From the NCBI RefSeq assembly GCF_022170785.1, contig NZ_CP081870.1, forward strand, positions 3,720,001 to 3,784,000: 64,000 nucleotides of DNA, read 5' to 3'. This document shows positions 24,551 to 31,616 of the stretch, piece by piece; positions within the stretch are counted from its first letter, which is position 1, and each line of letters starts with the position of its first letter. The stretch is from Rossellomorea marisflavi (GTDB lineage: Bacteria > Bacillota > Bacilli > Bacillales > Bacillaceae_B). The notes under the pieces are model-generated. The model searched no databases. It was not told the origin of the DNA and worked only from the letters and a program-made list of their open reading frames with translations. A program made the position numbers and the translations under genes.

Positions 24551-24555
24551 TGGCC

Positions 24556-26445
24556 TTACTTCACAGTCACATTGCTCGCCTTACTCGTATTCTTCGCTTT
24601 ATCAGTCGCCGTCACCGACAGCTTTGTTCCTTTCTTCTGCTTCTTGATGGTCACGGAGTAGCTGCCTTTCTTATCCGCTTTCGCCGAGCCGAGCTTCGTT
24701 TTCCCCGCTTTCACTGCAACCGTGGAATTGCCTTCCGCCTTTCCCGTCACCTTGGTGGCTTTCGGGGAGACCGGATTGACGGATGGCGCTTTCGGAGGCG
24801 TGTTGTCTACCACAGTGACGGTGTTTCCCTTGCTCACGTTTTTGGCTTTATCCGTGGCCGTGACCGTCAATTTAGTGCCCGCTTTCTGCTTGGCGATCTT
24901 CACCGAATAACTGCCGTTCGAAGATGCGACGATGCTGCCGAGCTTCTTGCTTCCTGCCTTGACTGTTACCGTTGAACCGGCTTCTGCTTTCCCCTTCACG
25001 GCCGTATCACGATTACCCACTTTATTCACAGTTGGAGCCTTTGGAGGGGTTCCGTCAAGGACAGTGGCGGTCGCTTCTTTCGTGACATCGTCCTCAAACG
25101 TGACCACGACGGAGATTGTTGCACCCACTTTCTGTTTTGGAATGCTCACGGAAAAGGTTCCGTTGTTGGCATTTCCTTTTCCGATCACTTCTTTCCCCCG
25201 CTTGATGCTCACTTTCCCCGCCTCTGTAAGGGAGGTTTTCCCCTCCACCAGCGTCGTATGATCGTACACCTTCTTCGATAATGATGGTGCTTTGATGATT
25301 CTCTTCAGATCAAGTGCCCTTCTGGTATTGACGATCCCTTTGCCGAAATAGGCTTCATATTTCGGACCGTACCAGTCGGTGGTATTTGATAGCTTATTGA
25401 TCACATCTTGCTTCGTATAGGTAGGATGGGCTGCGAGTATGAGGGCTGCCGTTCCCGATACAACCGGGGCAGCCATCGAGGTCCCGTCCATATAGCCGTA
25501 CATATTGTAAGGAATGGTTGAAAGGATGCTTACTCCTGGAGCGGACAGGTCCACCTTACCGTAATTGGAGAAGTCGGCATCCAGGGCCTGATCGTCTGTA
25601 GCAGCAACGGAAAGAACGGATTTATAGGATGCCGGATAGCACGGATACTTCCTCGTATCCAATGAATCATTTCCTGCCGCGGCAATGACGAGGATGCCCA
25701 TTTGATCGGCCTTTTTCAGGACCTCTTCAAGAGCCGTGCTCTTCTCGTAGCTTCCGAGGCTCAAGTTGATGATGGAAGCGTGGTGGTCAATGGCATATTG
25801 GATGCCTTTGACCACATCGGACATATACCCTTCTTCTCCATCAAACACCTGAACGGGCATGATGCCCGTATTCGGGGCGACTCCGGCCCCGCCGATCTTG
25901 TTGTTGCCGGCAGCGCCGATGATTCCGGCTACATGAGTCCCGTGATCACCCGGGGTGACATCCGTCGTATCAGTCAGGACATTATAGGGAGCTGTTATAT
26001 TCCTCTTCAGGTCGAGATGATTCATGTCCACCCCGTTGTCCACAACGGCTACAATCACCTTCTTCGAACCCATTGTCCGGTCCCAAGCGCGTGGTGCTTC
26101 AATGGATTGGAGATGCCACTGATCCTTCAGGAGCTTATCATTGGTGGCAGAGGATAGCGTCACGATGTGATCCTTTTCTGCATACGCCACATCCTGCCGA
26201 TCTTCAAGACCTTCGATGAACGTGGCGGCGTCAGTCCCTTCGGGTACATCCACCGTCACAATCGGCTGCGGCTGATCGTCAGAGACCGCTGCAACCCCGT
26301 AGCTTTTAAGCTCTCTTGAAACATGAGGGGATTTCAGCTTTACGATCACCCGGTCCGGTTTGTCCCCAATCGAAGCTCCGGCATTTCCTGTCCATCCAAA
26401 AGCGATGCTTCCTACCATCAGTACAGAAATCAGGATCCTCTTCAT
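24556..26445 (-). CDS. Secreted subtilisin-family serine protease with Ig-like repeats
   Basis: 629 residues: signal peptide (1-24, ending NAGA), inhibitor-like prodomain (25-100), S8 catalytic domain, then three to four tandem Ig-like repeats of about 80 residues (from residue 390) built on KVGNRDTAVKGKAEAGSTV and TVTATDKAKN. Catalytic residues are Asp136 (VVDNGVDMNHLD), His168 (HGTHVAG), Ser323 (GTSMAAP) and the oxyanion Asn258 (AAAGNDS). A single-gene unit with its own terminator. It degrades extracellular protein; the repeats, rich in Lys and Thr, probably bind wall or carbohydrate. I chose the ATG at 26445 with GAGGAG 7 nt upstream; a GTG two codons earlier lies in that site. Confidence 0.92.
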   Translation of the reverse strand: MKRILISVLMVGSIAFGWTGNAGASIGDKPDRVIVKLKSPHVSRELKSYGVAAVSDDQPQPIVTVDVPEGTDAATFIEGLEDRQDVAYAEKDHIVTLSSATNDKLLKDQWHLQSIEAPRAWDRTMGSKKVIVAVVDNGVDMNHLDLKRNITAPYNVLTDTTDVTPGDHGTHVAGIIGAAGNNKIGGAGVAPNTGIMPVQVFDGEEGYMSDVVKGIQYAIDHHASIINLSLGSYEKSTALEEVLKKADQMGILVIAAAGNDSLDTRKYPCYPASYKSVLSVAATDDQALDADFSNYGKVDLSAPGVSILSTIPYNMYGYMDGTSMAAPVVSGTAALILAAHPTYTKQDVINKLSNTTDWYGPKYEAYFGKGIVNTRRALDLKRIIKAPSLSKKVYDHTTLVEGKTSLTEAGKVSIKRGKEVIGKGNANNGTFSVSIPKQKVGATISVVVTFEDDVTKEATATVLDGTPPKAPTVNKVGNRDTAVKGKAEAGSTVTVKAGSKKLGSIVASSNGSYSVKIAKQKAGTKLTVTATDKAKNVSKGNTVTVVDNTPPKAPSVNPVSPKATKVTGKAEGNSTVAVKAGKTKLGSAKADKKGSYSVTIKKQKKGTKLSVTATDKAKNTSKASNVTVK

Positions 26446-26634
26446 GACCACTCCTCGTTTCTCATCAAATATTAAATTGTATGTTCATCTTACTTTCGTC
26501 CTTCCCTGCCGTTTATCCTTTATTTCCACTAAAAGATTAAGTGTCTGAAAGATTCGTTTCTCCCTTCCTTGTCCCCTGCTGTACAATGGAAACAACAGGA
26601 AGTCAGTTTCAAGTTGAAAGGAGCTTCTTCTCCC

Positions 26635-27867
26635 ATGAAAAAAGCCAAGCGTCAATCCCCGATTATCATCGTGGCACTCATCACCGCTCTCAGCCTCCTG
26701 GGTGATTCCATGCTTTATATCGTCCTCCCCATCTACTGGAGGGAAGCAGGGCTTGATTCGATCTGGCAGGTCGGACTGCTGCTTTCTGTCAACCGATTCA
26801 TCCGCCTCCCCTTCAACCCCATTGTCGGGTGGCTGTACCAGCGGATCACCTTGAGGACAGGACTCATGATCGCCGTCATACTCGGGACGGTGACCACGAT
26901 CGGGTACGGACTCGCCCAGGGATTCATCGCCTGGCTGATCCTTCGTTCTCTTTGGGGGATCGCCTGGTCCTTCTTCCGGATCGGTGGCCTATCCACCGTC
27001 GTCTTTTATTCAAAAGATCAGAGCAGGGGCCAATCCATGGGCCTTTACAACGGTCTTCACCGTACAGGAAGCCTTGCCGGGATGCTTCTCGGGGGACTGC
27101 TCGTCCCTTTCATAGGCTTACAGTCCGTCGCCATCGGATTCGGCTGCCTCACACTCATCGGCCTCCCCCTCATCTTTTTCGCGCTGAAATCCGGAGCCAG
27201 TGGAGAGTCCGATCATTCAAGCCGAACAGCCAAAGTCTCCTTCTCCCGTCACACCCTTTTGATTATAATTAGCGGCTTCATTGTCACCATGCTGTTCCAA
27301 GGAGTTTTCGCCTCCACCATCAGTTCTCTCCTTGAACATCTATACGGGGTGGAGATCAATGTTTTGGGTCTTCTTCTCAGCGTCGCTTTTTACTCAGGGC
27401 TGCTCCAGTCCCTTCGCTGGATCTGGGAGCCGTATCTTGCCAGTCGCTTCGGGCACTGGTCCGATGGCCGTTCGGGAAGACTTCCGATCCTTATCGTTTC
27501 CCTTGCTGGTACTGGCCTCATCTTCGGGCTGATGTCTGTACCCATGTCGATTGGCTTGTGGACCATCCTTGCCATCGCTGCCATGATCGGAGCCACGGCC
27601 CTTACCACCCTAACCGATGCTTTGGCTTCAGATGCCGCCAAGAACTCCAATGTCGTTTCCTTTCTGACTCTGTACTCCATCTGTCAGGATGTCGGAGCCG
27701 CTCTCGGACCGTTCCTTGGGTACTTACTGATTGGACTGCACTACGGTTTCTCTGCTCTTTACTGGGGTGGGTCGTTGATTTTTGCCGTTCTTACTGTTGT
27801 ATGGCTCGTCATTTATAGGAGGCAACAGAGGGTTGGTGCGATGAACAGCAGAGGAATAGGGCTTTAG
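26635..27867 (+). CDS. MFS transporter, 12-helix
   Basis: 410 residues with about 12 membrane segments. The first is IIVALITALSLLGDSMLYIV; the loop after helix 2 is RFIRLPFNPIVGWLYQRITL, with the R-P-x-G-x-L/Y-x-R pattern of major-facilitator proteins, and a central basic loop (about 190-215) splits two six-helix halves. The start ATG has AAAGGAG about 11 nt upstream. Isolated on the plus strand between the protease and a repeat, so the substrate cannot be deduced; drug or metabolite efflux is the default for such proteins. Confidence 0.85.
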   Translation: MKKAKRQSPIIIVALITALSLLGDSMLYIVLPIYWREAGLDSIWQVGLLLSVNRFIRLPFNPIVGWLYQRITLRTGLMIAVILGTVTTIGYGLAQGFIAWLILRSLWGIAWSFFRIGGLSTVVFYSKDQSRGQSMGLYNGLHRTGSLAGMLLGGLLVPFIGLQSVAIGFGCLTLIGLPLIFFALKSGASGESDHSSRTAKVSFSRHTLLIIISGFIVTMLFQGVFASTISSLLEHLYGVEINVLGLLLSVAFYSGLLQSLRWIWEPYLASRFGHWSDGRSGRLPILIVSLAGTGLIFGLMSVPMSIGLWTILAIAAMIGATALTTLTDALASDAAKNSNVVSFLTLYSICQDVGAALGPFLGYLLIGLHYGFSALYWGGSLIFAVLTVVWLVIYRRQQRVGAMNSRGIGL

Positions 27868-28414
27868 TTCATAATAAAGAAGGTTGAATTTTAAACAAGA
27901 CCGTTCCTTTGCGCTTCAGGTGCTTGCTTTCCGCGGGTAGCATGTCGAGCCTCCTCGTGCCTGCGGGGTCTCGATCATCCTCCTTTTCCGCAGGAGTCAA
28001 GCACCTTCCGCTCCACTCCACTCTGTGATTTCTATCAAAGATAGTATGGATTCTATGCAGGGTGCAGACCTGTGAGTACCAATCCAATAAGAAATATAGG
28101 AGGAGACACACTCTTTATTAAAGAAGAATCGGGAACGATGGGTGCTGGACTCTATAGAGAAAACAGACACCACTCCGAAAGCAAACAGTCGCACTAAGCA
28201 AGAATGGACATTCCATTAAAGGAATGATTGAACACCCCAAACCATCCCTCCTTTACAAACCACCCACAAAAAAAGAGAATGGTAGATGGACACATTACCC
28301 ATTTTTTGAACCATCTTGAAATCCATCACCACGACCTCAACACCATCCATCATGAAACCAATCCAACAACTGAACCGTAAATAAGGAAAAGCACCCAGCG
28401 AAAGGAGCACCCAT
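27868..28414. other. Non-coding gap holding a Bacillaceae intergenic repeat
   Basis: No gene is supported. The left third is a dispersed-type repeat (27898-28020). A hairpin CATTCC/GGAATG lies near 28209-28226. From 28230 to 28400 the plus strand is unusually rich in A and C and poor in G; it ends in the ribosome site of the next gene. Confidence 0.6.
27898..28020. repeat. Widespread Bacillaceae intergenic repeat (GGTGCTTGCTTTCCGCGGG type)
   Basis: The block starts with CGTTCCTTTGCGCTTCAGG and contains AGGTGCTTG (27918-27926) mirrored by CAAGCACCT (27998-28006) about 70 bp apart. Inside are TTTCCGCGGG, GAGCCTCCTCG and CCGCAGGAGTCAAGCACC. I recognise this arrangement as a non-coding element common between genes in Bacillus-like genomes; function unknown, and its folding is probably cruciform-like. 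Confidence 0.7.
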
Positions 28415-30673
28415 GTGAAAAAGATCATCCGATTCCTCACCTTCAACGGCGTCTTCTTCATCCCTGCAATCATCCTGAGCATCATGCTCTGGAACGGATA
28501 CGGCGACTCCATCTCGGAAGGAAAGCTTAAAACAGACGACATCAGCCGCCTCTACACATTCGATGAAGGAAACCGTGTCATCGGCATTACATTTGACCAT
28601 GTACCAATGACACAAATGACTTCTAGTATGTACGATACGAAAACCAAGCAAAAACTCCGGTCCTGGACATCCGGAAGCTACTCGTTCGATGAAATGTCGG
28701 CGACAATTCAAGGAAAACAGCTTCTGCTCGCATCCAAAAGCCCTGCAGAAGATCTTGAGATCTACAATTATTTTCCCGATGATGACCGAAAGGAACTGGT
28801 CAAAAAAAGACTCACCATCCCTTCTTTCCTGAACTCGAATATATATCAGTGGAATGGTCGAATGATTTTCTCTGGAGGAAGCGAAGGGACCGCTCTCATA
28901 CTCGGGGAACTGAAAGATGGAAGATTCCTTCTTCACAATCTGAATGAGGAAGACCTCCCGGCAAGACCCACCAGGATGGAACCTGTCATGAATACCTTTA
29001 ACGGCCAGACCCGCATCCCGATCTTTGAAGTTACACTTAAAAATGATCAAAAGGCCTTTGTCAGCGTCATATCAGACGACAACGATCACCTCAGTGTCTA
29101 CGTTGCAGACGAAGAGGACCAGTTTCCCATCGTGGGAGATGCGGTCGAGAAGCAAATGCGCCGAGATATCGGTCAAGAGCAGGAGATGGCGGTGGATGTA
29201 GAACGGGAATACCCCAACAGGGCCCGACTGGTGAAGACTGACGGGGAACTTGGAGAAGTCGTACCGACACCAGAGCCGGTTTATCAAACAAAGGTGTACC
29301 AGCTGAACGACGAGGAAGTGCTGATTGCAGGATCCACCGAAGAGGACGATGCGAAAGGAAAACTGACCGGGTTCATATACAACCCCAACACAGGCAAAGC
29401 CGCCTCTGTAGATCCCATTTTCAACTCGTTATCCTTTAAGTACCTTAAAGACAGCGCACTTTCGTTCCATAAAAACCTGGAGAGCACCTCTCTTTACTAT
29501 GCATACAACAATCAATCCACAGGTGTATACGATATGGATTCAAAAGAAATGAACGAATGGACGGCTGCAGATATTGTTGCGATGGAAAACGCCGATTCTT
29601 CTCATGAAAAATCGTTCGATTCCTTCAAAGACTATGTACTTGAAGGCGGGGCACTCGTGCTGAACTGGGCCATTTGGATTTTCATCCCCCTACTGCTTTT
29701 GGCAGTGGTGTTCATCCTTCCTCCTATCCTCAGGGTCACCAGAAGGAAGAAGCTCGAGGAAAGTGAAACCTTGGCGGCCGAGATCGTATCGATTCAAGAG
29801 ACGGGCAGCTATCTGAACGAGCAGCCCGTTGTGAGAATCCAGCTCAGGTTCCTGCATGAAGGGAAGCGGATCGAGAAGACGGTCAAAACCGTCGTTTCCT
29901 ATGTTCAGATCCCACGTCCGGGACAGCAGATTCTGATCCACTATCATCCGAAAAAACAAAGGGTGACGCTGCTTAAAGAAGGAGATGCGATCAGGGAGAC
30001 CAAACCGGAGATGATTAACGGGGCCGTGTTGCGGAAAGTGGAGTCCTACGGGATGGTCGGACGGGGACATGTGGTCCTGCTTACGTTTGAACACAATCGG
30101 GAAAGCTATACGATCCCTGCCATCCAGGCTTCCGGTTTCGAATTCCAAGAGGGAGAAAAAGCAGATCTTATGCGGATCAACGGGCAACTGAAGATGGTTG
30201 CTTACAGTGACGCAATCATGAACCGATCTGGAAAAGATGTCACCGTTACGGGGACCATCCTCCGTGCCCAGACATTCCCGATCGCCCTGCATGATCAAAC
30301 GCCGGTCCTCCTGGATTTGACGATATCCTCCGACGGGAAACCCGTTCAAAGGACCGTAAGTCAGTTTATCCCCAGTCATATGACCATTGAGCCTGGTGCC
30401 ACCATCCAGATTCAAACGAAACAAGGGGACTTGGAGAAGGAGCTTGCCTTCGCGAACGAAAAACAAGGAAGCGCCACGATCACCAGCGTGTCCTTTACCG
30501 GTGTGGTAGGCAACCTCCCTCTTGCCACCATTCACGCTGATCGAAACGGCATACAGTATGACATCCAGCAGACCATCGACCCGATCACGGGTGTGATGCC
30601 AGGTGATGAATGTTGGATTGCCTATAACGAAAGGACGCATCAAGCACTCATCATCAAGTACGCGTCCATATAA
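28415..30673 (+). CDS. Large two-segment membrane protein of unknown function
   Basis: 752 residues. A hydrophobic stretch at 6-25 (FLTFNGVFFIPAIILSIMLW) and a second at about 415-440 (LNWAIWIFIPLLLLAVVFIL) frame a 390-residue probably extracellular domain of acidic, beta-rich sequence. The cytoplasmic part repeats a small module with AEIVSIQETGSYLNEQPVV and RPGQQILIHYHPKKQ, which resembles DUF3592-like domains. I do not recognise the whole protein and assign no function. The start is GTG, with AAAGGAG 7 nt upstream. It is alone on the plus strand; a hairpin terminator follows. Confidence 0.7.
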   Translation: MKKIIRFLTFNGVFFIPAIILSIMLWNGYGDSISEGKLKTDDISRLYTFDEGNRVIGITFDHVPMTQMTSSMYDTKTKQKLRSWTSGSYSFDEMSATIQGKQLLLASKSPAEDLEIYNYFPDDDRKELVKKRLTIPSFLNSNIYQWNGRMIFSGGSEGTALILGELKDGRFLLHNLNEEDLPARPTRMEPVMNTFNGQTRIPIFEVTLKNDQKAFVSVISDDNDHLSVYVADEEDQFPIVGDAVEKQMRRDIGQEQEMAVDVEREYPNRARLVKTDGELGEVVPTPEPVYQTKVYQLNDEEVLIAGSTEEDDAKGKLTGFIYNPNTGKAASVDPIFNSLSFKYLKDSALSFHKNLESTSLYYAYNNQSTGVYDMDSKEMNEWTAADIVAMENADSSHEKSFDSFKDYVLEGGALVLNWAIWIFIPLLLLAVVFILPPILRVTRRKKLEESETLAAEIVSIQETGSYLNEQPVVRIQLRFLHEGKRIEKTVKTVVSYVQIPRPGQQILIHYHPKKQRVTLLKEGDAIRETKPEMINGAVLRKVESYGMVGRGHVVLLTFEHNRESYTIPAIQASGFEFQEGEKADLMRINGQLKMVAYSDAIMNRSGKDVTVTGTILRAQTFPIALHDQTPVLLDLTISSDGKPVQRTVSQFIPSHMTIEPGATIQIQTKQGDLEKELAFANEKQGSATITSVSFTGVVGNLPLATIHADRNGIQYDIQQTIDPITGVMPGDECWIAYNERTHQALIIKYASI

Positions 30674-30676
30674 AAA

Positions 30677-30703
30677 AAGCGTTCCTCTTCTGGAGGAGCG
30701 CTT
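30677..30703. terminator. Terminator between convergent genes
   Basis: AAGCGTTCCTC and GAGGAGCGCTT form an 11-pair stem with one wobble around TTCTG, followed by T-rich sequence. Confidence 0.8.
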
Positions 30704-30710
30704 CTTGCTT

Positions 30711-31013
30711 TTAAGCACGGGTTTCAAACTTGCGTAGGACCCTATCATAGATGAAATTCCCAAACGGAATGAAGGCGACCAACACCCCTGCCACGGACCA
30801 TTTCAAATGCCAGCGCACCTTGAACGTCACGTAAGCGAGAATCAACAGATAGATCACGAACAGACCGCCATGAAGCGAGCCGACAATCGTGACGGCCATG
30901 GGGATATCCGCCATATATTTAAGCGGCATGGCGATCAAAAGCAGAATCAGAAGCGACATCCCTTCAACAAAACCGGCCTGACGAAGCCGACCAATACTCG
31001 TTGTATGCTGCAT
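30711..31013 (-). CDS. DUF3817 family small membrane protein
   Basis: 100 residues with three membrane segments: EGMSLLILLLIAMPLKYM, VGSLHGGLFVIYLLILAYVT and WSVAGVLVAFIPFGNFIYDR. The pattern EG-S-LLLL-A-PLKY and the histidine in GSLHG are characteristic of DUF3817 (YdzA-like) proteins, whose role is unknown. The ATG at 31013 has GGAGG 7 nt upstream. Single gene on the minus strand, convergent with the large membrane protein. Confidence 0.85.
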   Translation of the reverse strand: MQHTTSIGRLRQAGFVEGMSLLILLLIAMPLKYMADIPMAVTIVGSLHGGLFVIYLLILAYVTFKVRWHLKWSVAGVLVAFIPFGNFIYDRVLRKFETRA

Positions 31014-31168
31014 ATACAAACCTCCCTGAGCTAAAGCTTGTTTTCCTCCTTCTAATATAAACGAAAGATGAGAGGTACATGCCTGAATCGATCAAAGATT
31101 CGAAATTTGTTCATGATTAAGGAATGAAATCCCTTACCCAATCGAAGCAGGAAGACTTCCTTCAATCC

Positions 31169-31184
31169 TTGATAACGTTATCAA
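31169..31184. promoter_or_regulatory. Perfect palindrome TTGATAACGTTATCAA, cre-type
   Basis: The 14-base core TGATAACGTTATCA fits the cre pattern TGWNANCGNTNWCA exactly and is fully palindromic. It lies about 70 bp upstream of the toxin promoter and 155 bp upstream of the DUF3817 gene. CcpA or a LacI-type protein could bind it. Confidence 0.6.
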
Positions 31185-31252
31185 AACAATCCGCAAGCCT
31201 GTCAAATATTCAACATGGGTCCTTTGTAAGAGAGTAGGACAATCCCAAAACG

Positions 31253-31261
31253 TGTTATAAT
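31253..31261 (+). promoter_or_regulatory. Extended -10 promoter of the toxin transcript
   Basis: TGTTATAAT is a full TGnTATAAT extended -10; no -35 is recognisable. Predicted start near 31268, giving a 67-nt leader. Confidence 0.65.
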
Positions 31262-31284
31262 AGAGGTACACAACATATATGGGG

Positions 31285-31327
31285 GCAGCGGCTCACCCAC
31301 TCCTGATTTCATTCGGAAGGGGGGTGA
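31285..31327 (+). promoter_or_regulatory. Toxin leader: ribosome-site sequestering and 5'/3' pairing elements
   Basis: TCACCC (31293-31298) is complementary to GGGTGA (31322-31327) at the ribosome site, so the leader can hide it. Overlapping this, GCAGCGGCTCAC (31285-31296) is perfectly complementary to GTGAGCCGCTGC (31486-31497) downstream of the gene. The two pairings compete, as in inert versus active type I toxin mRNAs. Confidence 0.65.
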
Positions 31328-31334
31328 TACGCTT

Positions 31335-31427
31335 ATGATAGCAATAGGTGATGTGCTTCATCTCATGATTGCGTTTGGTTCGCTTATTGTGGCGATTATC
31401 GCGGTTACCAACGAAAAAAAGAAGTAA
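31335..31427 (+). CDS. Putative holin-like type I toxin, 30 residues
   Basis: The product is MIAIGDVLHLMIAFGSLIVA followed by IIAVTNEKKK: a single membrane helix (about residues 8-24) and a short lysine-rich tail. The LMIAFGSLIVAII pattern is that of the putative holin-like toxin family (Fst/TxpA-type small membrane toxins). GGGGGG lies about 10 nt before the ATG. The gene has its own extended -10 promoter and strong terminator, a leader that can hide its ribosome site, and a promoter on the opposite strand reading into its 3' end. Together these are the parts of a type I toxin-antitoxin locus, in which overexpression depolarises the membrane. Length and motif make the coding call firm; toxicity is inferred. 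Confidence 0.75.
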   Translation: MIAIGDVLHLMIAFGSLIVAIIAVTNEKKK

Positions 31428-31479
31428 CCATCGTCCCCATGGCCTTGAGGAAAATCAATGATTACTTCACTTTCGATTG

Positions 31480-31566
31480 ACTCTTGTGAGCCGCTGCATT
31501 CATGCAGGTTATGTTGTGAAGGAGTCCCGATGGCAGTCGGGGCTCCTTGTTTTATTTTGGTTTCGT
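31480..31566 (-). ncRNA. Predicted antisense RNA (antitoxin) against the toxin mRNA 3' end
   Basis: A transcript from the minus-strand promoter at 31573-31602 would start near 31566 and be complementary to the toxin terminator (31519-31560) and the 3' pairing arm (31486-31497). The 3' end is not visible, so the left limit is a guess. The arrangement parallels ratA/txpA and SR4/bsrG. Confidence 0.5.
31519..31560 (+). terminator. Terminator of the toxin transcript
   Basis: AAGGAGTCCCGA-TGGCAG-TCGGGGCTCCTT, a 12-pair stem with one T-G pair, followed by TGTTTTATTTT. Confidence 0.88.
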
Positions 31567-31572
31567 ACTTCT

Positions 31573-31602
31573 ATTATATACGCTAAGCCTGGATTTAGTA
31601 AA
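31573..31602 (-). promoter_or_regulatory. Antisense promoter facing the toxin gene
   Basis: Minus strand TTTACT (31597-31602), an 18-bp gap and a consensus TATAAT (31573-31578). It lies just past the stop codon of the sigma-54 activator gene and points at the toxin 3' end; no other gene would use it. Confidence 0.65.
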
Positions 31603-31616
31603 GAAATTACACCACA

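Larger units (their letters stand above)
31014..31334. other. Control region upstream of the small toxin gene
   Basis: Holds no gene. Seen here are a perfect cre palindrome (31169-31184), an extended -10 promoter (31253-31261) and the 5' leader with pairing elements described separately. Confidence 0.6.

Noticed and set aside
28216-29050. Long minus-strand open frames opposite the start of the 752-residue gene
   Set aside because: They are antisense to a well-supported gene, have no ribosome site and carry no recognisable motif.
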